Of a DNA stretch of 64,000 nt, positions 49,541 through 59,263 are shown piece by piece. A program made the translations under genes and the position numbers. The notes under the pieces are model-generated. The model saw only the letters and a list, made by a program, of their open reading frames with translations, searched no databases and was not told the DNA's origin. This DNA is from Streptomyces cyaneus. Lineage in GTDB: Bacteria; Actinomycetota; Actinomycetes; Streptomycetales; Streptomycetaceae. The stretch's first letter is position 1. Every line of letters starts with the position of its first letter. The stretch spans positions 372,001 through 436,000 of the forward strand of contig NZ_RQJW01000008.1 in NCBI RefSeq assembly GCF_004028635.1, read 5' to 3'.

Positions 49541-51658
49541 ATGATGGATCTGCTTTCGGTGGGCGCGATCAGTGCGGTCCTCACGACCGTCGGAACGGGA
49601 TTCCTGGGCGAAGCCGGCAAGTCGGCCTGGGTGACCGCGGGTGGACTGGTCCGTCGGATCGCCGGGCGCGAGGTGGCGGCGCCCACGACACCCGGCGAAC
49701 GGGACGACGTGGCCCGGCTGCTGCACCAGCGCCTGCACGACGATCCCCAACTCGCCCGCTCCTGGCTCTCGTTCGCTCGCAGCGTGCCCGCCCCCGGCGT
49801 GGTCCAAGGACTTCTGCGTCCCTCGCTTCCCGCCGGCCCGCGCTACTTCACGGACCGGGAGCAGGCCCTGAAACTGCTGGACAAGGAAGCGACCCGCGCC
49901 TTCGACGGACGCCCGAGGCTGGCCCTCCTCCACGGTCCCGAAGGCATCGGCAGCAGCACGCTCGCCATCCACTGGGGCTGGCGGCAGATCGCCCGGTTCC
50001 CAGACGGGCAGCTGTACGTCGATCTGCGCACTCTCGGGCCCGAGGAGGCCGTCAGCCATGTGCTGCGCCAACTGGGGCTGCAACAGCAGGAGATACCCCA
50101 GACCGCTCAGGGCCGCGCCGACCTGCTGCGGCGCTGTCTGGCCGACCGCCGGGTCCTCCTCGTGCTCGACCACGTCCGGTCCGTCGCGCAGATCGAACCG
50201 CTGCGCACTTCGGCGCCCGGAGTCTTCACCGTCGTCGTGGCTCGTCAGCCGCTCGTCGGCTTGGGTGCACTGTCCGTCCCGGTCGGGCCGTTGGCGAAGC
50301 GTGACGCCCTTGTGCTGCTGAAGCGTCTCCTGGACGAGTCCGTCGTCACCGCGGCCCGTGGCGTTCTGCCCGCCGTACTCGACCGTTGCGCCGGTTCTCC
50401 CTATGCCCTGCACGCCGCCGCGCTGCGTCTGCCGTCCCTGCCCGAGCACCCGGAGGTCCCCGCCGTGTCCGAGAGCGACGACCCGGTCCGTGCCGCCGCC
50501 GAGGACTCGTACCGCTCGCTGACACCTGGCGCCGCGCGTCTGTATCGCCTGGCCGGACTCCGGGACTGGCCCGCACTCGATGCCGCGGCGGCAGCGCGCG
50601 CCGCCGATGTCGACGAGACGGAGGCCGCCCGGCTCCTGGAGGAACTCGCCGAGGCGCTGCTCATCGAGCGCACGAGCAGCGGCCGCTACCGCTACCGCCC
50701 TTCCGTCCGTGCGCACGCCGAACGTATGGCAGCCGAGGTCGACCGCATCCCGGCCTGCTCCGCGGCCGTCACCCGTGTGGTCGAGCGCTACCGGGCCCTG
50801 GCGGTCGGGGCGGCCCACTCGGCGCTGCCGAAGAGCTGGCGGGTCCCGCCGTCGACAGCCTCGTCGTTCACCTACCCCGATCACGGCGCGGCCGTCGCCG
50901 CCCTCGCTGCCGAGGCGCCGAGCCTGGTCCAGGCGATCCGCACGGCGGAGGAGTTCCACGACTGGGACACCGTCGTCGCGCTCGGCCAGGCCCTGTGGCC
51001 GCTCCAGCTCAAGGCCGGCCACCTCGACGTCGTACAGCCCGCGCTGGAGGCTGCGGCACGCATCGCCGACGAGCACTTCCCCGGCACCCGCACGGCCGGT
51101 GCCCTGCACTTCCAACTCGCCCACTGCCTCATGGAGTCGGGGCGCTGGGTGGACGCCGAGCGCGAGGCGCACGCCGCCGCACGCGAGGAACAGGCGGCCG
51201 GCCATGTACGCGGTCACGCCTCGGCGGTCGAGATCCTGGGCCTCCTGCGGCTGCGGCAGTGGCGGTTCGACGAGGCGTATGCCTGCTTCGAGGACGCGTA
51301 CGGCATCTACGACACCATTGGCCCCGACGATGTCGGCGCCGACGACCTCCCGCGCGCCCGGGCGCTGCTCGACCGCCACAGGGGGCATGCCCTGGGCCAC
51401 CTCGGACGCCCGGACGAGGCCGTGGAGTACCTCGAACGCGCTCTGCGCTTCTTCCGAGGCGAGCGCGAGGGTGAGCGCGAGGCCTACAACCAGGCCCGTA
51501 CGCTCACCGACCTGGCCGCATTCCACCTGGAGGCCGGCGCGCCCCGCACCGCGCTGCCGTTGATCGACGAGGCGCTCGGCCTGCTGGGCGAAGAGAACGC
51601 CGAGTACCACGTGGAACGGTTGCGTGAGCTGCGGGAGCGGTGCCTCACGCCGGAGTGA
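49541..51658 (+). CDS. STAND-like NTPase/TPR protein with degenerate nucleotide-binding motifs
   Basis: A 705-aa protein resembling NB-ARC-TPR regulators. The P-loop position reads ALLHGPEGIGSSTLAIHWGW, with Ser instead of the essential Lys, and the Walker B position reads VLLVLDHV, lacking the second acidic residue, so it probably does not hydrolyse ATP. A winged-helix-like segment (LTPGAARLYRLAGL) and TPR-like helices (ALHFQLAHCLMESGRWVDAE, GHALGHLGRPDEAVEYLERA) follow. ATG 49541 has GGGGGAG 8 nt upstream. There is no DNA-binding or effector domain, so it may be a scaffold or sensor. Its 3' end overlaps the next gene by 14 bp. Confidence 0.75.
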   Translation: MMDLLSVGAISAVLTTVGTGFLGEAGKSAWVTAGGLVRRIAGREVAAPTTPGERDDVARLLHQRLHDDPQLARSWLSFARSVPAPGVVQGLLRPSLPAGPRYFTDREQALKLLDKEATRAFDGRPRLALLHGPEGIGSSTLAIHWGWRQIARFPDGQLYVDLRTLGPEEAVSHVLRQLGLQQQEIPQTAQGRADLLRRCLADRRVLLVLDHVRSVAQIEPLRTSAPGVFTVVVARQPLVGLGALSVPVGPLAKRDALVLLKRLLDESVVTAARGVLPAVLDRCAGSPYALHAAALRLPSLPEHPEVPAVSESDDPVRAAAEDSYRSLTPGAARLYRLAGLRDWPALDAAAAARAADVDETEAARLLEELAEALLIERTSSGRYRYRPSVRAHAERMAAEVDRIPACSAAVTRVVERYRALAVGAAHSALPKSWRVPPSTASSFTYPDHGAAVAALAAEAPSLVQAIRTAEEFHDWDTVVALGQALWPLQLKAGHLDVVQPALEAAARIADEHFPGTRTAGALHFQLAHCLMESGRWVDAEREAHAAAREEQAAGHVRGHASAVEILGLLRLRQWRFDEAYACFEDAYGIYDTIGPDDVGADDLPRARALLDRHRGHALGHLGRPDEAVEYLERALRFFRGEREGEREAYNQARTLTDLAAFHLEAGAPRTALPLIDEALGLLGEENAEYHVERLRELRERCLTPE

Positions 51659-53393
51659 CGAGCACCGGGTGGGCGCTCCCACCCGTGCGGACCGTCAGCC
51701 CCTGCTCGAAAAGCTCCTCCGGTGACTTGCCCGCCCCCAGCCACGCGTGCAGGGCCGAGGCGTACACGGCCGGATCCGCGTCCGCCCCGGACCCCGACGC
51801 CAGCCGCAGCAGCACCCCGGCGCGGCTCCGGACGACGCAGGCCCCGGGCCCGGTGACGTACGCGGCGAGCGCGCAGTGCGGATGCCGGTCAAGGACCTCC
51901 GCCGTCCAGCGCGCGGGGGACACGAAACGTGGGTCGTCAGCTGCTCCGTCCCGGAACACCATGTCGGCGAGGGCGAGTTGGTCCACCTCACGAGTGTCCT
52001 CGTGGACGGCCATGTGCGCCTCGCCGGTGCCGTACGGCGCCGGGTGCGGGCCCGCGTACCGGGTGACCGCGACCTCGCCGGAGCCCAGGAGCCGGGTGAG
52101 CACCCAGAGGGGCACGGTGTGCGCGGCGGGTTCGTACGGCGGCAGGGGCAGTGGTTCGAGGCGAGCGGGGCCGTCGGGCTCGGGGATGCCGATCAGGTCG
52201 TAGAACAGGCGCCGCAGGAGGGCCGCCGACTCGCCGGGTGCGGAGCTGATGAACTCGGCGGCTTCCGGCTGGAGGCGATGCCGATCGAGCAGGGACTCGA
52301 TCTGTGGGCGCAGGGGGAGTGCGGGGTCGAGGCGCGGTGCCGTGCGGACGAACGCGTGGACCGGGGCGTCGGGGGCGAGGCCGGTGAGAGGAGCCGCGCC
52401 CAGGAGAACCGGGATGCCGAGGGCGGCGGCGTAGTAGGTGACCGAGCCGTGGTCGCCGATCACGGCGTCGGCGGCGATCAGCGCCTGCCGCCAGCCCTCC
52501 AGGGGGTCGATCAGAGCCAGGCCCGCACGCCGGGCGCGGTCGAGCCAGGCACGGATCTGGCCGGGGCCGTGCCCGTGCCAGACGTTGGGGTGCAGCACGG
52601 CCGCGAGACGGTACTCGTCGGCCGGGAACTCCGAGGTCAGGCGGGGCAGGAGGGAAGGCAGTACGTCATCGTCGCCGCCGTCCCCGAACAGCGACTCGGG
52701 GTTCCAGGTGGAGTTCAGGACGATCAGACGCCGGCCCCGGCCCACACCGAGGGCACGGCGGTAGCGCTCGCGGTACGGGCGGGCCGCCAGGATGCGGTCC
52801 CAGCACGGGTCCCCGGCGAGCACGGCCGTGTGCGCGGCCTCGGGGCAGACGGTGCGCAGCCGCTCGTACTGCTCGGGATGGGAGAGGACGAGCGCGTCGA
52901 CGATCGGCTTGCCGGTCTCGTCGAGCAGCCACTCCGGTGACAGCCCGAAGACCGGATTTGACCCCGCTCGCGGCCCGCTGACCGTCGGGTGTCGGGTGTC
53001 GGGTGTCGCCAGCCTTTTAGTGTATCCGACCCCGTGCGACAAGACGGTCAATACGCCGGAAACTGCCCGGAGTTGACCGCCGAAGCTCGCTGACACCGCC
53101 AATGCGACCGGAGTCGCGATCGCCTGCTCCCAGGCCAGTACGGGCACCCCTGTGTCTGCCAGCAGATCCGCGACTCCGGCCCGGAAGGCCGACGATCCCG
53201 GGCAGGTGACGAGCAGCTGCACCCGGAGGTCGTCGTGAAAGAGGGGGATGACGTCCAGCAGCCGGGTGGCCGAGGTCACGTTGTGGACGACGAGGAGCAC
53301 CTTGCGGGTCTTCCCCCGCGTGGCCCACCGCGCCGCGTCGTCCCCGACCGGCACCCGTATCCACCCGGCCCCCCTGTCCTGGGACCCCACCAC
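51645..53393 (-). CDS. TagF-like (CDP-glycerol glycerophosphotransferase-related) GT-B protein
   Basis: About 582 aa. The central and C-terminal parts have a GT-B look, with LIVLNSTWNPESLFG, LAAVLHPNVWHGHG and ADAVIGDHGSVTYYAAALGIP. This pattern recalls poly-glycerophosphate transferases, where a D-x-S-S/T-x-x-F/Y-D motif recurs. The catalytic His/Asp set is not clearly assignable, so activity is uncertain. The start is likely GTG 53393 or 53390; a longer frame to 53498 has low-quality coding. It is first in the surface-glycan region, tail to tail with the TPR gene. Confidence 0.5.
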   Translation of the reverse strand: MVGSQDRGAGWIRVPVGDDAARWATRGKTRKVLLVVHNVTSATRLLDVIPLFHDDLRVQLLVTCPGSSAFRAGVADLLADTGVPVLAWEQAIATPVALAVSASFGGQLRAVSGVLTVLSHGVGYTKRLATPDTRHPTVSGPRAGSNPVFGLSPEWLLDETGKPIVDALVLSHPEQYERLRTVCPEAAHTAVLAGDPCWDRILAARPYRERYRRALGVGRGRRLIVLNSTWNPESLFGDGGDDDVLPSLLPRLTSEFPADEYRLAAVLHPNVWHGHGPGQIRAWLDRARRAGLALIDPLEGWRQALIAADAVIGDHGSVTYYAAALGIPVLLGAAPLTGLAPDAPVHAFVRTAPRLDPALPLRPQIESLLDRHRLQPEAAEFISSAPGESAALLRRLFYDLIGIPEPDGPARLEPLPLPPYEPAAHTVPLWVLTRLLGSGEVAVTRYAGPHPAPYGTGEAHMAVHEDTREVDQLALADMVFRDGAADDPRFVSPARWTAEVLDRHPHCALAAYVTGPGACVVRSRAGVLLRLASGSGADADPAVYASALHAWLGAGKSPEELFEQGLTVRTGGSAHPVLVTPA

Positions 53394-53625
53394 GTGCCGT
53401 CCGCCTCTCGTCCCCGATCGAGTGATCGGGCAACGATAGTCAACACCCACTCCGCGCGCACCGCCCGCCCCTGGCCGGTGGCGACCTGCAACCACCACCG
53501 CTGCGGCTCAATACACCTAGGACCCGGGGTGCAGGACCTGCGACCGATGGTCCCGGCGCATGCGAACTGCCTACGCTACCGAGCGGATCACCCATTGATC
53601 AGGACGCCCACAGGGAGAGTCGACC

Positions 53626-54036
53626 ATGCCGGTCAACGGCCGCAGCCACATCCGTATCGCCCGCCCGTCCCGCGACCTCGTCGCGGCGGAGCGCTTCTGG
53701 GGTGAGGGGCTCGGGCTCGGCGTCGTATGGCGGGCGGTGGGGGGCTCGGAGCCCGGCGAGCACGACCTGTTGATGCTCGGCTGGCCGGACGCAGACTGGC
53801 ACCTGGAACTCGTCCACGAGCCCGCCCACCCCGTCGAGCCCCGGCCGACCGAGGAGGACCTCCTCGTCATCTACGTCGACGGTCCCGTTCCGGACGACCT
53901 GGTGGCCCGGCTGGAGGAACACGGCGGCAAGCGGGTCCCCTCTCCCAATCCCTACTGGAACGAGTGGGGCGTCACGATCGAGGACCCGGACGGGTACCGG
54001 CTGGTGCTGTGTCGGAGGGGTTGGTCCAACGCCTAG
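53626..54036 (+). CDS. Glyoxalase/VOC-family protein
   Basis: A 136-aa vicinal-oxygen-chelate protein with two beta-alpha-beta-beta-beta modules: HIRIARPSRDLVAAERFWGEGLGL and LLVIYVDGPVPDDL to VTIEDPDGYRLVLC. Metal-ligand positions are His8, Glu/His in WHLELVHE and the last Glu of TIEDPDG. It may be a dioxygenase, lyase or drug-binding protein; nothing in context decides. Its 3' end overlaps the convergent glycosyltransferase by 65 bp. Confidence 0.82.
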   Translation: MPVNGRSHIRIARPSRDLVAAERFWGEGLGLGVVWRAVGGSEPGEHDLLMLGWPDADWHLELVHEPAHPVEPRPTEEDLLVIYVDGPVPDDLVARLEEHGGKRVPSPNPYWNEWGVTIEDPDGYRLVLCRRGWSNA

Positions 54037-55159
54037 CGGGCGTCGGGTTCGCGGACGCCTCCTTCACCCAGGCCTCCAGGCACATCGCGAACTCGGTCGC
54101 CCGGTCGGCCCAGTTGAGGTCGGAGAGCGCTGCCACCCAGCCGCGCGTGGCCGCGCGTCGGCGCATCTCCGGGTCGGCGCGCAGCCGCCGTACGGCCTCT
54201 GCCGCCGTGGCCGGATCCTCGTACGGTACGACGAGACCGCAGCCGTAGCGCTCGACCAGGTCGGCCGCGAGGGGGGTGGGTGTGGTGATGACGGGGACGC
54301 CGTGGGCCATGTACTCCACCGCCTTGGTGGGCCGTGAATGGCGGTAGTTGGGCTGGTCGTGCAGGAGGGAGAGGCCGGCCAGGGCGCCGGAGAGCAGGCC
54401 CAGGGCGCGGTCGTTGGGCAGGTACCCGTGCCAGCGCAGCACGCCGTCCCGGTCGGCCTCGGTGAGCGCGCCCCGTACCTCGGGGTCCGCCGCGCCGATG
54501 ACCTCGACGTGGACGTCCGGTCCCAGCAGCCGTGCCGTCTCGATGAGCTCCAGCGTGCCCCGCGCCCGCGACAGTTGCCCGAGGTAGACGACCCGGTCGT
54601 CGCCCGGCGGCTCGGGTGGCTCGGGCGGCACCGTCGTGAGGTTCGCCACGACGGGATGCGGGCGGTGGAAGCGGTGCTGGTAGGCGTCCTCGGCGAGCAG
54701 GAGCCGCAGGTGCCGCTCCGCCAGCCGTTCCGCCGCCCGCACGGCCACCCGTAGCGGCGGCCGCAGCGGCCTCGGCACCCAGCGCTTCATCACCAGCGCC
54801 GCCGCGGTGTCCTCGTGCACGTCCCACACGGTGACGGGAGCACGTCCCTCGCGCCGCCAACGGCGCAGCGTGCCGGGCAGGGCCAGCAGCAACTCTGGGT
54901 CGTGCAGCAGCACCACGTCCACGGTCGGCCCGCGCTCGGCCAGCAGCGCGCGGGCCGCGCGGAGCGCCACCCGGCGGTCCCGGCCGGCGGCCCGGGGCAG
55001 ATCCACGCCCTCGACGTACGGCCGCGGTGCCACCTCCCGTGCCGCGAACGGAGCGGCGTACACGACGCGGTGGCCGCGCTGCCGCAGGGCGGCGATCTCC
55101 CGGTGCAGGATCCGCGCGTCCTCGGGGTGATGGACGACGGTGACGACGAGTATCCGCAT
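53972..55159 (-). CDS. GT4-family glycosyltransferase
   Basis: A 395-aa GT-B glycosyltransferase: N-terminal MRILVVTVVHHPEDARILHR, donor-binding half with RVVYLGQLSRARGTLELIE and a SRPTKAVEYMAHGVPVITT segment containing the conserved Lys-x-x-Glu. ATG 55159 follows AAAGG. It is third of three minus-strand glycan genes, 79 bp after the wecC-like gene. It probably adds a sugar to a lipid-linked surface glycan; the donor is unknown. Confidence 0.87.
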   Translation of the reverse strand: MRILVVTVVHHPEDARILHREIAALRQRGHRVVYAAPFAAREVAPRPYVEGVDLPRAAGRDRRVALRAARALLAERGPTVDVVLLHDPELLLALPGTLRRWRREGRAPVTVWDVHEDTAAALVMKRWVPRPLRPPLRVAVRAAERLAERHLRLLLAEDAYQHRFHRPHPVVANLTTVPPEPPEPPGDDRVVYLGQLSRARGTLELIETARLLGPDVHVEVIGAADPEVRGALTEADRDGVLRWHGYLPNDRALGLLSGALAGLSLLHDQPNYRHSRPTKAVEYMAHGVPVITTPTPLAADLVERYGCGLVVPYEDPATAAEAVRRLRADPEMRRRAATRGWVAALSDLNWADRATEFAMCLEAWVKEASANPTPARRWTNPSDTAPAGTRPGPRS

Positions 55160-55238
55160 CAGCGCACCTTTCGAAGTGGCCCGAGGTAGACAGCCGGAGA
55201 CGACTGCGCGAACCCGACTGCCCTGAGGGCCAGGCCGG

Positions 55239-56606
55239 TTACAGCACCTCGACCCCGGGCCGGAAGATCCGCCCCCGGGTGTCGAACAGCAGCCGGGCCG
55301 CGTCGCCGAGGGCCGGCAGGTCGTAGGCCGAGTGGTCCTGGAGCAGGATCGTCAGGTCGTACTCGCGCACCGCCGCCATGACGTCGTCGACGCGCGGGAC
55401 GCTCACCCCGTCCACGGCCCACAGCCGTACGTTCGGGTCGTGGAAGGAGATCTCGGCCTCCCGCTCCCGCAGCAGCCGTGCCACCGGCACCGCCGGTGAC
55501 TCCCGCTGGTCGGCCACGTCCGGCTTGTAGGTGACCCCGAGCAGCAGTACCCGGGAGCCGTGCAGCGGCCGGCCGGCGTGGTTGAGGAGGTCCTGGGCGC
55601 GGCGCACGACGTACTCCGGCATCCGCCGGTTGATCTCCTGGGCGAGTTCGACGAACCGGAACTCGTAGCCGAGCGACGAACGCACCTTGTAGGAAAGGTA
55701 GTTGGGGTCGATGGGGATGCAGTGTCCGCCGACTCCGGGACTGGGCCGGAACGCCTGGAACCCGAAAGGCTTCGTGGCGGCGCAGCGGATCGCGTCCCAC
55801 AGGTCGACGTGCAACTCGTGGCTGATGACGGCGAGTTCGTTGACCAGGGCGATGTTGACGTGCCGGTAGGTGTTCTCCAGCAGCTTGGCCATCTCGGCCT
55901 CGCGGGTGCCCTTCGCCTGGACGACGGTGTCGACGAGCTTGCCGTAGAAGGCGACGGCGCGCGCCGCGCAGGACGGGGTGCAGCCGCCGACCACCTTCGG
56001 CGTGGTGCGCAGCCCGTGCGCCGTGTTGCCGGGGTCGATGCGTTCGGGCGAGAAGGCCAGCGCGAAGTCCACGCCCGCCCGTAGCCCCGACTCCTCCAGG
56101 AGCGGCCGCAGAACCTCCTCGGTGGTTCCCGGATAGGTGGTCGACTCCAGCACCACCAGCTGTCCGGGCCGCAGCCGGTCCGCCACCATCCGCGTGGCCG
56201 AGGTGACCGCGCCGAGGTCGGGCCCGCCGTCCTTGCCGAGCGGGGTCGGCACACAGATGACCACGGTCTGCGCCCGGGCCAGACAGGCGGCGTCCGTGGA
56301 CGCGGTGAACCCGCCTGCCCGCATCCGCAGGACGTCGTCGTCGGAGACGTCGTCGACATGGGAGTGCCCGGTGTTGAGCGCCTCCACCACGCGGGGATCG
56401 CGGTCAAGGCCGACGACCCTCAGGCCGACCGACGCCGCCTCACGCGCGAGCGGCAGTCCGACGTAGCCGAGCCCGATCACCGCCAGATCGACGTGATCGG
56501 GCCGTTCTGCTTCCCCGAGCGGTTCGCTCTCTTCCCCGAGCGGTTCGCTCTCTTCCCCGAGTGGTTCGCTCGCTTCCCCGAGCGGTCCGGTCTGGTCCAC
56601 CTGCAT
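55239..56606 (-). CDS. wecC: UDP-N-acetyl-D-mannosamine dehydrogenase-type nucleotide-sugar dehydrogenase
   Basis: A 455-aa UDP-glucose/GDP-mannose dehydrogenase-family enzyme that oxidises a UDP-sugar twice with NAD+ to a uronic acid. The NAD-binding motif is LAVIGLGYVGLPLAREAASV, the catalytic Cys lies in PGVGGHCIPIDP, and conserved segments include VVLESTTYPGTTEEVL and FSPERIDPGN. The pairing with a wecB-like epimerase across the divergent promoter supports UDP-ManNAcA formation. The N-terminus is extended by an acidic repeat (about four EPLGE units) encoded by 21-bp tandem repeats. ATG 56606 lies 6 bp after the previous gene. Confidence 0.88.
   Translation of the reverse strand: MQVDQTGPLGEASEPLGEESEPLGEESEPLGEAERPDHVDLAVIGLGYVGLPLAREAASVGLRVVGLDRDPRVVEALNTGHSHVDDVSDDDVLRMRAGGFTASTDAACLARAQTVVICVPTPLGKDGGPDLGAVTSATRMVADRLRPGQLVVLESTTYPGTTEEVLRPLLEESGLRAGVDFALAFSPERIDPGNTAHGLRTTPKVVGGCTPSCAARAVAFYGKLVDTVVQAKGTREAEMAKLLENTYRHVNIALVNELAVISHELHVDLWDAIRCAATKPFGFQAFRPSPGVGGHCIPIDPNYLSYKVRSSLGYEFRFVELAQEINRRMPEYVVRRAQDLLNHAGRPLHGSRVLLLGVTYKPDVADQRESPAVPVARLLREREAEISFHDPNVRLWAVDGVSVPRVDDVMAAVREYDLTILLQDHSAYDLPALGDAARLLFDTRGRIFRPGVEVL
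56517..56590. repeat. 21-bp tandem repeat inside the wecC-like gene
   Basis: Three full units (56517-56537, 56538-56558, 56559-56579) and a partial fourth encode repeats of seven residues around EPLGE at the protein's N-terminus. Units one and two are identical, and the third has two substitutions. Because the unit length is a multiple of three, copy-number change would alter length but not frame. Confidence 0.9.
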
Positions 56607-56612
56607 TGGGAC

Positions 56613-58091
56613 TCACCCCGCATCAAGCGCATCAAGGCATCCAAGGGCGCGGTACGCGTCACGGGTTGTGGCGGCGATCCGCTTCCAGGTGCGGTCACGC
56701 GCGACCATCGCGCGGGCGGCTGCTCCCCACTCAGAGCGCCGATTTCGACTGTAAAGGAGTATTTCCAGCTCATCAGCCCAGGAATGTGGCGATCCAGGCT
56801 TGATTAACTGTCCGTTAACCTCCGGTTCGACCAGTTCTCGCAGTGCGGTGACGTCACTGGCGGCCACGGGGACACCGCTCGCCATCGCCTCGACCGGCTT
56901 GAGGGGGGTCACCAGGTGGCAGACGCGTTCGTCGGTGCGGGGCACCGCGAACACGTCCAACACGGCGTAGAAATCCCGCACTTGGGCGTGCGGCACGCGA
57001 CCGGTGAACAGGGCGACCCCGTTGTCCAGGCCCAGCCGGGCGGCCAGCCGCTCCAGCTCGGCGCGCTCCGGACCGTCGCCGACGATCAGCAGTCGCAGCG
57101 GGATTCCACGCCGGATCAGCTCTTCACCCGCATGGAGCAATGTGTCGATCCCCTCGTGCGGGGTGAGGCTGCCGACCGTGCCCACGACGAACTCGTCCGG
57201 CGCGATACCGAGCCGGGCCCGCACGGGCGCCCCGTCCGGCAGTGGGCCCAGGAAGTCGTCGTCCACGGCGTTGGGCACGATCAGGACCCGCTCCTCGGGC
57301 ACTCCGCGGCCCACGATCTCGGCCTTCATCGCCTCGCCCAGCGTCAGCACCACATCGGCCTCACGCATGCAGAACGTCTCCAGGGCGCGCCGCGCCCGGT
57401 ACGTCTCGTCGTCCCGGCTGCGGCCCGGTGCCTGTGTCAGCCACGTCTCCTCCAGGAAGCCCCGCACCTCGTAGACCACCGGCAGCCCGAAGGTCTCCCG
57501 CAGGGCGAGCGCCACGCGCCCGTTGCCGTGGTCGGACGCGGCATGCAGTACGGCGGGCCGCAGCCGCTCCACCAGTCGGGCGGCCAGTTCGGCGTTGCGC
57601 GCCAGCGCCGCCGCCTGCCCGTACGGCAGCCACAGCGGCAGCAGCCGGTGCTGCGGCACCCCGCCCACGCACTGTGACGGGCGGGCGTCCAGCACCCCCT
57701 GGGTCACGGGGAAACCGATCCGGGTCACGACATACGGGTCCAGCCCGGCCGCCCATTGGGCCTCGGCGAGCTTCTGCGTGCGCACGGTGTAGCCGGCGTG
57801 CCGGAACGGCAGCCCGTTGGTGACCAGATGCAGCACCCGGCCCGGCACGGGGTGAAACCGGCGCCCGGTCGGCGCGGGCACCCGGGCGGCGGAGGGCGTC
57901 GCGACCGGTCCCGTGGGGCGGGCGCGTGAGGCGAGCCGCCGTTCGAGCGGCTGCAGCTCACGCCGGACGCGCCCCGGCAGCAGGCGTACGGCGAGCAGTG
58001 CCGCCCGCAGCGGGTCCTGGCGCAGTTCGCCAAGGGCTACTGAGGCGGCCAGACTGAGAGCGCGGGGGGCGTAACGGATATTGCTGTACAT
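56613..58091 (-). CDS. GT4-family glycosyltransferase
   Basis: A 492-aa glycosyltransferase. An N-terminal region of about 100 residues rich in Arg and Leu precedes the GT-B fold. It starts at VLHLVTNGLPFRHAGYTVRT and includes FVVGTVGSLTPHEGIDTLLH and the E-x7-E-like segment VTPLKPVEAMASGVPVAASD. ATG 58091 is the best start although its ribosome site is weak. It is first of the minus-strand glycan operon and 83 bp from the divergent wecB-like gene. Confidence 0.85.
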   Translation of the reverse strand: MYSNIRYAPRALSLAASVALGELRQDPLRAALLAVRLLPGRVRRELQPLERRLASRARPTGPVATPSAARVPAPTGRRFHPVPGRVLHLVTNGLPFRHAGYTVRTQKLAEAQWAAGLDPYVVTRIGFPVTQGVLDARPSQCVGGVPQHRLLPLWLPYGQAAALARNAELAARLVERLRPAVLHAASDHGNGRVALALRETFGLPVVYEVRGFLEETWLTQAPGRSRDDETYRARRALETFCMREADVVLTLGEAMKAEIVGRGVPEERVLIVPNAVDDDFLGPLPDGAPVRARLGIAPDEFVVGTVGSLTPHEGIDTLLHAGEELIRRGIPLRLLIVGDGPERAELERLAARLGLDNGVALFTGRVPHAQVRDFYAVLDVFAVPRTDERVCHLVTPLKPVEAMASGVPVAASDVTALRELVEPEVNGQLIKPGSPHSWADELEILLYSRNRRSEWGAAARAMVARDRTWKRIAATTRDAYRALGCLDALDAG

Positions 58092-58174
58092 ATCGCCAAG
58101 GTAGGTCGCCAGGGCGGCCACGGCCCGGCAGGGGCAAGCGCATGCAGCGTGCCCCGGAGGCGGAGGCAACATCA

Positions 58175-59263
58175 ATGAACGGCTGCGTACTCCATGTGGT
58201 CGGCACCCGGCCCAACTTCGTCAAGGCCGCGCCCGTCGTCGCCGCCCTCGGCGCGGCGGGCTGCGACCAGGTGCTCGTCCACACCGGACAGCACTACGAC
58301 GAGCGGATGTCGGACATCTTCTTCCGGCAACTGGGCCTGCCCGAACCCGACACCGACCTCGGCGTCGGCTCCGGCAGCCACGCCCGGCAGATCGCCGACC
58401 TGCTGGTGGCCCTGGAGGCCGAACTGACGGCCCGAGCACCCGCGCTGGTCGCCGTGTACGGCGATGTGAACTCGACGCTGGCCGCCGCGCTCGTCGCCGC
58501 CAGGCTGGGCGTCCCGGTGGCGCACGTCGAGGCCGGGCTGCGCAGCTTCGACATGACGATGCCGGAGGAGGCCAACCGGCGTCTGGTCGACCAGCTGGCG
58601 GAGCTGTTGTTCGTCACCAGCCCCGAGGCCGTCGGCCACCTCGCCCGCGAGGGGATCGCCGCCGAGCGGGTGCACTTCGTCGGCAACCCGATGATCGACA
58701 CCCTGCTCACCCATATGGAGCACTTCGACCCGGTGGCCGCCCGTGCCGCCCACCGACTGCCCGAGCGCTACGGCGTCGTCACCCTGCACCGGCCCGCCAA
58801 CGTCGACGACCCGCAGGCCGCCCGGGCCGCCGCCCGCGTCCTGGCCGAGGCCGCCCGCCATCTCGACCTGGCCGTACCGCTGCACCCGCGCGGCCGGGCG
58901 GCCCTGAGCGCGGCGGGCCTCGCGGACGCACCGGGCGTCCACCTCCTCGACCCGCTCGGCTACGTCGAGTTCATGAGCCTCGTACGTGGAGCCGCCGTGG
59001 TGATCACCGACTCGGGCGGCGTACAGGAGGAGACGACCGTGTTGGGTGTGCCGTGCCTGACCCTGCGCACGACGACCGAACGCCCGGTCACGGTGACCCA
59101 CGGCACCAACCGGCTCGTCACCCATGGGGAGTTGGTGCCGGTGCTGCGCAAGCTGCTGGACGGCGGGGGAGCGGCGTCCGCGGAGGGACCGCCCCTGTGG
59201 GACGGCCGGGCGGGCGGCCGGATCGCCCGGGTCATCACCGCGTGGCTGGAGCGCCATGGCTGA
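58175..59263 (+). CDS. wecB: UDP-N-acetylglucosamine 2-epimerase (non-hydrolysing)
   Basis: A 362-aa epimerase converting UDP-GlcNAc to UDP-ManNAc. Signatures are VVGTRPNFVKAAPVV, HTGQHYDERMSD, VYGDVNSTLAAAL, VAHVEAGLRSFD and ITDSGGVQEET, which together carry the catalytic acidic and His residues. ATG 58175 follows GGAGGCGGAGG. It supplies the substrate for the wecC-like dehydrogenase on the opposite strand. The stop overlaps the methyltransferase gene by 8 bp. Confidence 0.93.
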   Translation: MNGCVLHVVGTRPNFVKAAPVVAALGAAGCDQVLVHTGQHYDERMSDIFFRQLGLPEPDTDLGVGSGSHARQIADLLVALEAELTARAPALVAVYGDVNSTLAAALVAARLGVPVAHVEAGLRSFDMTMPEEANRRLVDQLAELLFVTSPEAVGHLAREGIAAERVHFVGNPMIDTLLTHMEHFDPVAARAAHRLPERYGVVTLHRPANVDDPQAARAAARVLAEAARHLDLAVPLHPRGRAALSAAGLADAPGVHLLDPLGYVEFMSLVRGAAVVITDSGGVQEETTVLGVPCLTLRTTTERPVTVTHGTNRLVTHGELVPVLRKLLDGGGAASAEGPPLWDGRAGGRIARVITAWLERHG

